Source: Pseudoxanthomonas sp. PXM03 (GTDB lineage Bacteria > Pseudomonadota > Gammaproteobacteria > Xanthomonadales > Xanthomonadaceae). Taken from it: a stretch of 64,000 bases of DNA. This document shows positions 32,937 through 41,547 of this stretch, piece by piece. The notes beneath the pieces were generated by a model. The model made no database searches. It saw nothing but the letters and a program-made list of their open reading frames with translations, and was not told the origin of the DNA. The stretch covers positions 558,001-622,000 of the forward strand of contig NZ_JACVAU010000002.1 in NCBI RefSeq assembly GCF_014852005.1, written 5' to 3'. The number at the start of each line of letters is the position of its first letter. Position 1 is the first letter of the stretch. The translations under genes and the position numbers were made by a program.

Positions 32937-33668
32937 ATGAAACTGCCTCACTTTCTTTCCAGCTATCTGAAGCACAGCAAGGATCTCCTGGACACCCACG
33001 ATGAATCGCACGCCATGTCATTGGCGGTTGGTGGTGATTATGAAGCCGTGGGCACGCTTGAGTATTTGCTATTGAGGCACTTGGGACTGCAGCCGGACCA
33101 CAAACTCGTCGATGTTGGCTGCGGAAGCGGACGGCTCGCTTTCCAACTGCGGGAATTCCTACTCGGCGAGTACGTCGGCATTGACGTAGTCCCTGACCTC
33201 TTCCGCTACGCCGAGCGAAAATGCAACCGCCAAGACTGGCATTTCTACGCCGCTCCCGGCACAACGATCCCCGAGCCGGATTGTTCCGCGGACTTCGTCA
33301 CCTTCTTCTCCGTGTTCACGCATCTTCAGTTCGAAGAATCCTATCGATACTTGCAGGAGGCGAAGAGAGTTCTCAAACCAGGGGGGAAGATTGTTTTCTC
33401 CTTCCTAGAGTTCCGAATGCCCTCACACTGGAACATTTTCGAGGCTTCGCTTGGCGACCCGAGAACCGACAAAGTACTGAATCAGTTCATTGATCGCGAC
33501 GCGATCAACGCTTGGGCTGCCCACATCCCGCTACGCATTGATCAAATTCTAGATGGCGACTCCGCCTACATTCCTCTCGCAGAACCCGTCGTCTGGGACG
33601 ATGGTCGAACAATGGAAAGGATGGGTAGCCTCGGCCAGTCCGTATGCTGCATGGAATACGAAGCGTGA
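32937..33668 (+). CDS. Class I SAM-dependent methyltransferase
   Basis: A 243-aa methyltransferase. Motif I LVDVGCGSGRLAFQL is at about 58-72, motif II YVGIDVVPDLFRYAER follows, motif IV reads CSADFVTFFSVFTHLQFEES, and the post-IV segment is EAKRVLKPGGKIVFSFLEF. The methyl acceptor is not evident; the context suggests a polysaccharide end or a sugar. The DNA is clearly less GC-rich than the upstream housekeeping genes, marking the start of the surface-polysaccharide island. Its stop overlaps the acetyltransferase start. Confidence 0.85.
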   Translation: MKLPHFLSSYLKHSKDLLDTHDESHAMSLAVGGDYEAVGTLEYLLLRHLGLQPDHKLVDVGCGSGRLAFQLREFLLGEYVGIDVVPDLFRYAERKCNRQDWHFYAAPGTTIPEPDCSADFVTFFSVFTHLQFEESYRYLQEAKRVLKPGGKIVFSFLEFRMPSHWNIFEASLGDPRTDKVLNQFIDRDAINAWAAHIPLRIDQILDGDSAYIPLAEPVVWDDGRTMERMGSLGQSVCCMEYEA

Positions 33669-34438
33669 TCAAAGAACTAGAAATCACGGATGAACTGGTA
33701 GCAAGCCTTCACCAGAACACCATACTGCTCGCTTACAACAGCCCCGCACCCTCCGAGGGGCGCTACGGATGGTTGAAGACTGGCCAACATTTGAAACTCA
33801 GGCACCCGGTAACCATCGAACAGAACTGCGGACTGTACGGTGGACCCTACTCGCCATTCGTGGGTGGGTATCCTTCCTGCGGCCTTTGCACAATGGGGGC
33901 GTTCAGCTACTCCTATTCATCCCTTCCAGACGGGCTCAACGTAGGCAGATATTGCTCCATATCGACGGGCCTGAAGTTCATCGACTCTCAACATCCGATT
34001 CAAAGCTTGACAACCTCAGCGCTTCTTTTCCGGCCTTCCAATAGCCTGTTCAAAGAGTACGTGACGCCTTCGATCCGCAAGTTCGCCTCTGGTTTCTCGA
34101 CGGCGGGCGAGAAGAAGTATCCCGTGATCGGCCACGACGTCTGGATAGGCGCCAATTGCACCTTGGCGCTGGGGATCACCATAGGCTCGGGCGCGATCAT
34201 CGCCGCCAACAGCACAGTGACTGGCAACGTCCCTCCATATGCAATCATTGGCGGGAATCCCGCGAAAATAATCAGGTTTCGTTTCGAGTTCGAAACGATC
34301 GCGCAGCTTATCGCTTCGCGATGGTGGACTTACGATCCGAGGGCAATCTTTTCAGGCCAGTCTCTTGAGCCGAGCGATCTGCTCGCGACCATTGGAGACG
34401 CTACCCCGATGTTCTCTCCTCGAACCGTGACACTGTAA
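33665..34438 (+). CDS. CatB-type left-handed beta-helix acetyltransferase
   Basis: A 257-aa hexapeptide-repeat acyltransferase. Repeats read IGHDVWIGANCTLALGITIG followed by SGAIIAANSTVTGNVPPYAI and GGNPAKIIRFRF, which is the xenobiotic/chloramphenicol acetyltransferase and serine/sugar O-acetyltransferase ending. I chose GTG 33665, which overlaps the methyltransferase stop (GTGA); ATG 33644 would add seven residues. It probably O-acetylates a sugar of the surface polymer. It converges on the 820-aa fusion gene. Confidence 0.82.
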   Translation: MIKELEITDELVASLHQNTILLAYNSPAPSEGRYGWLKTGQHLKLRHPVTIEQNCGLYGGPYSPFVGGYPSCGLCTMGAFSYSYSSLPDGLNVGRYCSISTGLKFIDSQHPIQSLTTSALLFRPSNSLFKEYVTPSIRKFASGFSTAGEKKYPVIGHDVWIGANCTLALGITIGSGAIIAANSTVTGNVPPYAIIGGNPAKIIRFRFEFETIAQLIASRWWTYDPRAIFSGQSLEPSDLLATIGDATPMFSPRTVTL

Positions 34439-34481
34439 ACGCGCTCTTGCCACGGATGCCAACCGGGGCGTTCGGATAAGC

Positions 34482-36944
34482 CTAATTCCGTTTGTACTTC
34501 CGACCTTCCTTCTCCCCATACTTGGTCCAGTGCGCCTTCGCCGTGTTCTCTCCGCTAATTCCAGTCGTGCGCAGCACGGGATTCATGTCTACGTAGATGG
34601 CTTGCGTGAAGTCTGGTGGCACCGAGTACCGGAGAACACGCCCCTCGCTATGACCATAATGCAGATAGTGCAGAACCGCACCGACCTGATTCGCGTGCCC
34701 GGCTGCCGCCACGTCGGGATTGAGAAACAGATACTCCCTCCAGGCAAAGCCTGGCGGAGTGTGCTGAAACTGAAACTTAGCGGAGTAACCTTCGGCGAAC
34801 AAGCCGAAATTCCCGTTGAGAATCTTGCCGTACTCCCCGACAGGCGCCCCCTGCACGTAAATGCGGCGCCAAAACTGGAACAGCGCCAGCGAGCGCGAAT
34901 CTTGGATCGTGGAAGCGCCCTCATATCCACCGATGTACGGAATCTTGATTCCGACAACTTCCGACGGCTCGATGGCCATCGCCGCCCGTAGAAACTCAAA
35001 CGCTGCGTCGCCTAGAGGATCGTCCCCGTAATGTCGACCGACGTCAAGAATTACGCGCACGAATCCTGCACGGAGTGCAGTGTTCAACTCATGCAGATCG
35101 CCACACTCAACTACAACATGCTTGATCGCACCGGCGTCCGCCGCCACACCATGTAATGTTTTGAGAACAGCTGCATAATCCTCATCCTCGCCAACAACAT
35201 TGCAGACCACGACTTTTCGGCCGCTCTTCGCCACCGAGACCGCCTCTGCCGCACCAATCGGTGTCAACATGCCATCGAACTTGCGCGACAGGAATTCCAG
35301 CGTCGTGACATCCTTGAGCGGACCGTCGATACCGTACCTGGCGCCAGAACCTCCATCGGCAACATGCACGCCATCTGACGCCAGCGTGAAATCCAACTCC
35401 ACGAAATCAAGGCCTGCCAGCATCCCCTGAAGAGCCTCTTTGGACGACGAAGGCCCGTACTGCTCCCACCGGCCACCTCCACAAGCTATCATTGTGTTTC
35501 TGGAAAAAAGAAGATTTTCATGCGCCAGCGCATGGGTGGCGACCGAATGATTCCGCGTGGTGCGAGCCGTCGTGAGCGCAGCCGTCGTCAACTGACACGC
35601 TCGCGCAATCTCGTCAACGATGGCTACGGAACTGTCGTCGACGATCGACGTTCCTCTAAGTATTCGTCCCCGCATTCCAGCAAGCGCAGCTGAGACCTCT
35701 ACCGAACCTGAAAGCACACGCTCGACCGCCGCCTTCACCTCTTGAGGTCGACAGGGTAGTCCTCCACAGAAAAGCTCGGAGGTTCCTGCCGAGTAGGGAA
35801 AGTCGAACATAGATGCATTGTTGTCCGAGTACTCGGCCAGCAGGATCTGGACAATTGGTTTACCGAGCGCTGCCGCTTCAAAAATGGTCGAAGACAACTC
35901 GGAAACCACACAGTCGGCATGCTTCAAAAGCTCGGTTAGGATACCGTTTTCGTTTGCGGCCACATTCAGCTTTGAAGTATTGATGTGCGCTGTTTCGGGA
36001 TGAAGTACCGCAACGTGGTTCTCAATTTCCGCGACCAGCTCGATGGCGACGGCGATATCACGGTTGTTGGTTATGTACCAAGTCGGGACGAACAGAACGA
36101 TTGGCTTCAGAGGATCCAGGTTGTACCCCGCGCACACTTCAGCGCGCGTCCGCAGTGGAGGTCCGAGCAACTGCTTCGATTTGATGAATCCTGCGGACCG
36201 CACTTTCCCCTTGCCATCGGAAGCGTTCGGAAAGAACGTCAATAGGGATCGGGTGTGATCTGGACCCGCGGTGATGATGATGTCGAAAAAATCGAACCGC
36301 CGCTGATTCGCCAAGAACCATTTCAGATTGCTCGCACCGTGATCGACGAGAATCCGGGGCTTGCTCTCGTACTCACCGGCTGGCGCATTGACGGGCAAAT
36401 TGAAGTACACGATGCAGTCGCAGTCGATGCCCGGCGGCAGTGTCTTCGCTTGCGTAAGGATCGGCGCCATGTTCGCACCGGTCATCTCATTGACAAGACT
36501 CAGGGCGCAGTCGTAGTGCTTCTTCAGGTATGTATCACCGAATAGGACCCGGAGAGGCTTGAATCGCTCCCCAATGCTCGCCTTGACCTCGGTTGAAGAT
36601 ACACCTTCAGTGCGGGGAAGATAAGCGACTTCGCACGACACCCAGTCGAACTTGCCTTGCCAGTCGTCACCCATGACGAGTACGTTCGCGCGATGCTCGC
36701 GGATGTACTCGTCCTTCTTCTCCAGTGAATCCTCGAAGAAAACCTCATCTACACAGGCCAGTGCCGCCACGCATTTCCTTCGATGCTCCTGATCGAAGAA
36801 CGACCGCTTGCCCTTCTCCGCATTCAAGCGGTCTGTCGACACCCCAACGATCAGATAGTCGCCACGCGCCTTCGCGCGCTCAAGGATCCTGAGATGACCT
36901 TCGTGAAGCAGATCGAAGGTGCCGAACGTGATTACTCTTTTCAT
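34482..36944 (-). CDS. Cytidylyltransferase-glycerophosphotransferase-GDPD-like fusion
   Basis: An 820-aa multidomain protein. Residues 1-125 are a TagD-like glycerol-3-phosphate cytidylyltransferase: GTFDLLHEGH at 7-16 and RTEGVSSTEVK near 110. Residues about 130-460 resemble the CDP-glycerol glycerophosphotransferase (TagF) fold: RILVDHGASNLKWFLANQRR, PIVLFVPTWYITNN, and CVVSELSSTIFEAAALGKPI. Residues about 478-690 resemble glycerophosphodiester phosphodiesterase (FVELDFTLASDGVHVADGG), but the catalytic HRG is CGG and the HD is DG. Near 737-770 is YLFLNPDVAAAGHANQVGAV followed by HYLHYGHSEGR, a repeat known from polysaccharide proteins. It would make CDP-glycerol and add glycerol-phosphate to a glycan. 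Confidence 0.82.
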   Translation of the reverse strand: MKRVITFGTFDLLHEGHLRILERAKARGDYLIVGVSTDRLNAEKGKRSFFDQEHRRKCVAALACVDEVFFEDSLEKKDEYIREHRANVLVMGDDWQGKFDWVSCEVAYLPRTEGVSSTEVKASIGERFKPLRVLFGDTYLKKHYDCALSLVNEMTGANMAPILTQAKTLPPGIDCDCIVYFNLPVNAPAGEYESKPRILVDHGASNLKWFLANQRRFDFFDIIITAGPDHTRSLLTFFPNASDGKGKVRSAGFIKSKQLLGPPLRTRAEVCAGYNLDPLKPIVLFVPTWYITNNRDIAVAIELVAEIENHVAVLHPETAHINTSKLNVAANENGILTELLKHADCVVSELSSTIFEAAALGKPIVQILLAEYSDNNASMFDFPYSAGTSELFCGGLPCRPQEVKAAVERVLSGSVEVSAALAGMRGRILRGTSIVDDSSVAIVDEIARACQLTTAALTTARTTRNHSVATHALAHENLLFSRNTMIACGGGRWEQYGPSSSKEALQGMLAGLDFVELDFTLASDGVHVADGGSGARYGIDGPLKDVTTLEFLSRKFDGMLTPIGAAEAVSVAKSGRKVVVCNVVGEDEDYAAVLKTLHGVAADAGAIKHVVVECGDLHELNTALRAGFVRVILDVGRHYGDDPLGDAAFEFLRAAMAIEPSEVVGIKIPYIGGYEGASTIQDSRSLALFQFWRRIYVQGAPVGEYGKILNGNFGLFAEGYSAKFQFQHTPPGFAWREYLFLNPDVAAAGHANQVGAVLHYLHYGHSEGRVLRYSVPPDFTQAIYVDMNPVLRTTGISGENTAKAHWTKYGEKEGRKYKRN

Positions 36945-36999
36945 CGATGACCAGATTGAAGATCAGTACGCTGGTTCGGATACGCCGCGCAATGACGTG

Positions 37000-38691
37000 T
37001 CAGTTCCAGAAGCGCGAAGGGGCGAATCGCTCATGTGCGAAATTGGTTATGCGACGAGCCGCCTCCATCGAAATGACGCCCTGAGGTGCAGCAAAGCCAT
37101 CTATTTCGCCAAGTGTGAAGTACGCGCTCAACGCGTTCCTGACCTTGGTTGCCTGGTCAGCATCCCCCCACTTCCTAGCGAGATAGTATGCGCCGGTCAG
37201 CATAGCCTTGGTACGCGCGATCTCCACGTCCCGTGTCTCCACAGCGCTGAACCTGGGGGTGACGTCATGCACGAACCGCGCAGTGGGGCACACTTTCAGC
37301 AAGCCTCCTAGCAGCCTCACGCGCCACGAAAGATCTACGTCCTCACTGTACATGTGGATGGCGGGATCGAATCCGCGCGTCTCCGTCCATAGCGCTTTCG
37401 GCAGAGCAAAGCAGGCTCCTGAAACCCAATTGGTATCCAGCGTCACCGGATCATGCCACTTCGGATGATCGACCGGCGCCGCAACGCCTTCTATGAGTGC
37501 CTGACCATGGAAGTAGTCGGACATGTCGATCAGAGCCTTGATGGATCCGGGAGTGAAGTAGCCATCCGGATTGGCGCCGACATAAAGCGCGTCTTCGAGA
37601 AACGCACGCTCCATCAACGCGTTGTGGGCGCGTCCGAAGCCTATATTCTCGCCGCCATCCGCCGTGATGATCCGGCTATCGACGATGCGCTGGTACCTCT
37701 CGACATTGGCGGGATCGTTGGAGAAGTACTCCCAACGAACACGGTAGCCTCTGTGCTCCGCAGCCTCCCGCCTCAGCGAGGCTTCAAGCTTGCGAAGCTC
37801 CTGATCAGTGTTGTTGTAGAGCACGATCCCGACGAAGCAGCTCCGGCTGCCCTTCGCCGCCTCATGACGCAATGCGGGCAGTCGCTTTTTTGTGTACGGG
37901 GTCGGCCACTGTGGGCCCGCCAGCTGACCCGTAGCCCCACTGGCCGCGATGAATCCGGACAATGTTCTCATGCTGTCGTCGCCGAACAGCGATGCTGCGT
38001 TACCGAGAAAGCTCTCACTGACGCATTTGGCGGGCGAGAAATGACGACCCTCGGCGAGTCCGAACTGCAGGAGATGCAAGAGAGGCACGACACCCGCCTG
38101 CTCAAGATCACGGTTGTTACCCATGTAGTACTTGAACGAAGCCAGCGAAGAGCACTCGAGATAGCCCCCCCCGTTTCGACCTCGCCTTGCTATGTAGTGT
38201 TCCAGCGGAATGTCGACCGTGCCAATGGGGATGGCATGGCGCTGGCTCCGATAGAGCTTGTTCTCGAAGAATACATTGGGATCCGCATCGGTCTCCAACA
38301 GAACCTGACGGAGCCCGGAATAGCGCTCAAGCGCCTTGCAACGGTCGGCCGAAGTTATCGGGCGCCCCACATCGCCGACCAGCTGATTGGTCACGTGCAT
38401 CATGTCAACCAAAGGCGACGGAGATCGGGCCTCCTTGAATCCCTCCTGGACGTAATGCAGAAGCGGATTGATGCCGGCATCTTTGAGCTCGGGGACCTGG
38501 TCCAAGTAGTGGCGACCGTCGAACAATGGCGAAGTAGCCGCTGTCCAGTAGCTGGGATTCTCAAGATAGAGCAGTTCGATCGGCACGCCTGCAGCGTCCG
38601 CGCTCGTGCCCATGGCGGCCGCAAGGTACATCCTGTCTACCAGCCCAGACGCACGAAGCAGGTTAACGTCATTCATTCGCTCATTGATCAT
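37000..38691 (-). CDS. GT2-family glycosyltransferase with N-terminal repeats
   Basis: A 563-aa protein. Residues about 260-510 form a GT2 domain: VGIVLYNNTDQELRKLEASL, NIGFGRAHNALMERA, YVGANPDGYFTPGSIKALID and SEDVDLSWRVRLLGGLLKVC, as in rhamnosyl/N-acetylglucosaminyl-type transferases. The N-terminal ~220 residues carry two copies of a short helical motif, PLLHYVQEGFKEARSPSPLV and PLLHLLQFGLAEGRHFSPAK, akin to the repeat in the neighbouring fusion protein. It would extend the surface glycan in the cytoplasm. Confidence 0.82.
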   Translation of the reverse strand: MINERMNDVNLLRASGLVDRMYLAAAMGTSADAAGVPIELLYLENPSYWTAATSPLFDGRHYLDQVPELKDAGINPLLHYVQEGFKEARSPSPLVDMMHVTNQLVGDVGRPITSADRCKALERYSGLRQVLLETDADPNVFFENKLYRSQRHAIPIGTVDIPLEHYIARRGRNGGGYLECSSLASFKYYMGNNRDLEQAGVVPLLHLLQFGLAEGRHFSPAKCVSESFLGNAASLFGDDSMRTLSGFIAASGATGQLAGPQWPTPYTKKRLPALRHEAAKGSRSCFVGIVLYNNTDQELRKLEASLRREAAEHRGYRVRWEYFSNDPANVERYQRIVDSRIITADGGENIGFGRAHNALMERAFLEDALYVGANPDGYFTPGSIKALIDMSDYFHGQALIEGVAAPVDHPKWHDPVTLDTNWVSGACFALPKALWTETRGFDPAIHMYSEDVDLSWRVRLLGGLLKVCPTARFVHDVTPRFSAVETRDVEIARTKAMLTGAYYLARKWGDADQATKVRNALSAYFTLGEIDGFAAPQGVISMEAARRITNFAHERFAPSRFWN

Positions 38692-38705
38692 GGCTCTATT
38701 TCCAT

Positions 38706-39521
38706 TCAGAGGTCGGACGCAAACAGCTTTACTTCGTAAGTACTGCGAAGGCTGTTCAACAGATCACGGTTCGCTTTCCAGACCTCTTGCTTGATCTTGT
38801 CTTCTGGCGTGTCGACACCTTTCGGCGTTGTATTGCTGTCGTCGCTGCGCTGAATGTACGCGCCAATGCACACCTTCAACTGGCTGAAGTCGCAAGGGTT
38901 GGGGCCCGCGACGCGCAGCAGAAAGTCATAATCCTCAACACGGTTCAAGTCGCTTCTGAATCGAAGCTCCTGAACTGAGACCTTGCTGCAATCCACCATG
39001 TACGAGTGCAGCGGCGCGAAATTCTCGTGCACGAGGTCCAACTTGTTCTTTCCCTTGAAGGGCTTGCTCATCTCATAGATGAAGTCATAGTCCATCAAGC
39101 CAACCGCATGAGCCATCTCCATACCGGCGAATGCGACTGTCGCGGCCGCGGTCGAAAGTGCTGTTGTGAGCGTCTTATAAGCGTGTGTATAAAGCAGGTC
39201 GTCGTAGTCGAGAAAGGCGAGATAACGATTGCCTATCCGCTTGTGCTCCTCGATGCCCGTGTTGATCAGGTCCGACCTGATATCACGACGAGACCGGTCG
39301 GAATGATTGAGGACAACGGGGTGCGGCATCCATTCGAAGAACCATTGCCGACCCACGCACCTTCTGACCCGCTCGAGGTCGTCGCCATCGAATCCCTGGG
39401 TGACGATGATCGGCTGCACCAGAACGTCCGTCTGCGAATGTAGGCTCTGGATTGCACGCTCCAACCTCGCCATGCCGGCCGGATCGTGGAACCTGACGAT
39501 GGTGCTGACGACTTCACTCAT
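38706..39521 (-). CDS. GT2-family glycosyltransferase
   Basis: A 271-aa one-domain protein. STIVRFHDPAGMARLERAIQ SL-type beginning, YLAFLDYDDLLYTHAYKTLT (the DxD-like metal site) and SDLNRVEDYDFLLRVAG mark a GT-A fold. The length is short but full for this class. Sugar specificity cannot be told. It lies between the larger GT2 gene and the ABC-exporter ATPase, all on the minus strand, so one transcript is likely. Confidence 0.82.
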   Translation of the reverse strand: MSEVVSTIVRFHDPAGMARLERAIQSLHSQTDVLVQPIIVTQGFDGDDLERVRRCVGRQWFFEWMPHPVVLNHSDRSRRDIRSDLINTGIEEHKRIGNRYLAFLDYDDLLYTHAYKTLTTALSTAAATVAFAGMEMAHAVGLMDYDFIYEMSKPFKGKNKLDLVHENFAPLHSYMVDCSKVSVQELRFRSDLNRVEDYDFLLRVAGPNPCDFSQLKVCIGAYIQRSDDSNTTPKGVDTPEDKIKQEVWKANRDLLNSLRSTYEVKLFASDL

Positions 39522-39592
39522 ATTGATCTAGTTCCCACATCATTAGTTGAGTAACGGGGTAAGAATGGCCGGCGCGCAAGTGACTGCCTTCC

Positions 39593-40723
39593 TCAATCCG
39601 TTTCGACGACGCTTGCGCGCACCAGAGGCAGAGGAGGACTGAGTCGCGAGGTATTCTTGCCGACGCTGACACGCAAATTCTCGACCAGGTGCGCGGGATC
39701 GGCAGCTTCCAGCAGGGGCAACGATACGCGGAAACCGTATTTCCCCGATGCCTTTCCAAGGTAGGAGCTGACGTCGTCGCGCTGGACACGCTCGAAAGTC
39801 TCTATCAGATGCTTTTCGCCAGCGAATTCCAGACACACCACGGCCGGTTCCTTCCCGCGCTCATCCATGGCCCAGCCCGAAACTTCAAGAACACCGCCGG
39901 CGGCCCGGATGCGCTCGACAACGCCCGTCGTACTTCCGAACAGGATGGGATCGTCGCCGGCGGCCGCATCCCGGACATCTGCGGATGCTAGTGAAATCAT
40001 TTCGCGGTAGACCTCCAAGCCTTCGGCGATTTCACCGAAAAATCTCATCTTCCCCTTATCCAGCACCAGCGCCTTGTTGCAGGTGTTTCTCAGGAGACCC
40101 GTGCTATGGCTCGCAAGCACGACGATTCGGCTTCCCTCGAAACGGTCCGTCATGCGTTTTCTAGCTCGCTGGACGAATGACGCATCACCGGTCGATAGCC
40201 ATTCGTCCATCAGCAGGATATCGGGTTGCACGGCGGTCGAGATGGAAAAGCCCAATCTCATCCTCTGCCCGCTGGACAAGGAGTACAAGGGGTACTCCGC
40301 GCGATCCGTAAGGCCTGCAAATTCGAGGATCTCCGGGGCCGCGACCTTCAACTGACGGTAGCGCAGGCCCATCGCCGTTCCTCGCAGGAAGATGTTCTCT
40401 GCGACTGATGCGAACTCGGAAAAGCCGAGTAAAGGGCTGAGCAAGGACTGCCGGGTTCCTTCTGCTCGTATGACGCCGGCGGTAGGCGGGTAGGCCCCGT
40501 TGAGGACGCGCAGGAGCGTGGTTTTTCCCGCGCCATTGAGCCCCATGACGCCGATACGATCACCGTCGGCCGCCGCGAAATTGATGCCCGAAAGGATAGT
40601 GGATTGGTAGCGGACCGCACCCGAGATCGTAGCCAAGAGGTCGCTGTAGCCTTTGCGCCCCGTCTTGTGGACTTCCGTCGGCAGCTCGAGGGAGACATTG
40701 TACGCACGCAAGGAAACTGTCAT
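39593..40723 (-). CDS. wzt: Polysaccharide ABC exporter ATPase with C-terminal extension (Wzt-like)
   Basis: A 376-aa protein. The ATPase has Walker A GLNGAGKTT at 61-69, signature LSSGQRMRLGFS, Walker B ILLMDEWL and the switch ASHS. The first ~50 residues are longer than in generic ABC proteins, as in Wzt/TagH. About 110 extra C-terminal residues (GVLEVSGWAMDERGKEPAVV, then KYGFRVSLPL) look like a beta-rich substrate-recognition domain, as in Wzt of E. coli O8/O9a. It pairs with the permease gene upstream, ten bases away. Confidence 0.9.
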   Translation of the reverse strand: MTVSLRAYNVSLELPTEVHKTGRKGYSDLLATISGAVRYQSTILSGINFAAADGDRIGVMGLNGAGKTTLLRVLNGAYPPTAGVIRAEGTRQSLLSPLLGFSEFASVAENIFLRGTAMGLRYRQLKVAAPEILEFAGLTDRAEYPLYSLSSGQRMRLGFSISTAVQPDILLMDEWLSTGDASFVQRARKRMTDRFEGSRIVVLASHSTGLLRNTCNKALVLDKGKMRFFGEIAEGLEVYREMISLASADVRDAAAGDDPILFGSTTGVVERIRAAGGVLEVSGWAMDERGKEPAVVCLEFAGEKHLIETFERVQRDDVSSYLGKASGKYGFRVSLPLLEAADPAHLVENLRVSVGKNTSRLSPPLPLVRASVVETD

Positions 40724-40733
40724 GCCGCTCTCC

Positions 40734-41522
40734 TCAGAGCCAAATCGGCACGCGGCGTGCGAGCCGGGAGTAGGAGAGCGCCCCTACCACCACGCCAGCC
40801 GCCGTCATTGAACCGATGTAGACGTAGGTCATCCTCTCGATTGCCTCCCCGAGAATCGGGCCCCTCACGACGGCAAGCATGTGGTGGAAGGGGTTTGCGC
40901 GCATCAGCATCCCCTGCATCGTGTCCGCAGGCGCGGCTTCAGCGAGCCACACGATGGGTGTTATCAGGAAGACGGCGAGCATCACGCTACCGAAGAAATC
41001 ATTGATGTCGGGATAGCGCGCGCCCACGAGCGCAACCAGTACGCCAAAGAAGAACAGGTTCAGCAGCACTACCAGCAAACCCGCGAACGAAGAGAGCAGA
41101 CCAAGCGGCGAAACGGACGCCTCCCCTACCAGTACCAGGGCCAGCAGGGGTACGGCGAACAGAAAATGGATCAGCGCTTTTGACAGGGTCCGCAGCACAT
41201 AGTCGGTGAGCCTCAAGTTGCCGTCGTGGATATAAGGCAGATGTGCAGCGAACGTTGCGCCGGCCTCGATGAACATCGTCGACATCAGCCGGAAGATCAT
41301 GAATCCGAAGCCTATATGCGCAAGGAATGAGCCCATTTGCTTGCCCTGAATCGCGCCCATGAACGCACCCAACCCCCATATGTAGACGATCGGCGGAAAG
41401 AAGATCCAGAACAGCCCCAGCGCGTTCTTGCGGTATTTAGTGATGACGTCCAACCAACTGGCGTAAAGCCAATGGTCGGGCTTACGGAAACTCTCGGCGA
41501 GATGCCGGAAAAGAAGACTCAT
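40734..41522 (-). CDS. wzm: Polysaccharide ABC exporter permease (Wzm-like)
   Basis: A 262-aa membrane protein of the ABC-2 polysaccharide exporter type with six hydrophobic segments. Typical features are the N-terminal amphipathic helix, LDVITKYRKNALGLFWIFFP, IHDGNLRLTDYVLRTLSKAL and ANPFHHMLAVVRGPILGE. Together with the ATPase it moves a finished lipid-linked glycan across the inner membrane. Confidence 0.9.
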   Translation of the reverse strand: MSLLFRHLAESFRKPDHWLYASWLDVITKYRKNALGLFWIFFPPIVYIWGLGAFMGAIQGKQMGSFLAHIGFGFMIFRLMSTMFIEAGATFAAHLPYIHDGNLRLTDYVLRTLSKALIHFLFAVPLLALVLVGEASVSPLGLLSSFAGLLVVLLNLFFFGVLVALVGARYPDINDFFGSVMLAVFLITPIVWLAEAAPADTMQGMLMRANPFHHMLAVVRGPILGEAIERMTYVYIGSMTAAGVVVGALSYSRLARRVPIWL

Positions 41523-41547
41523 TGCTCAATTACCCAGGATTTCAGTA

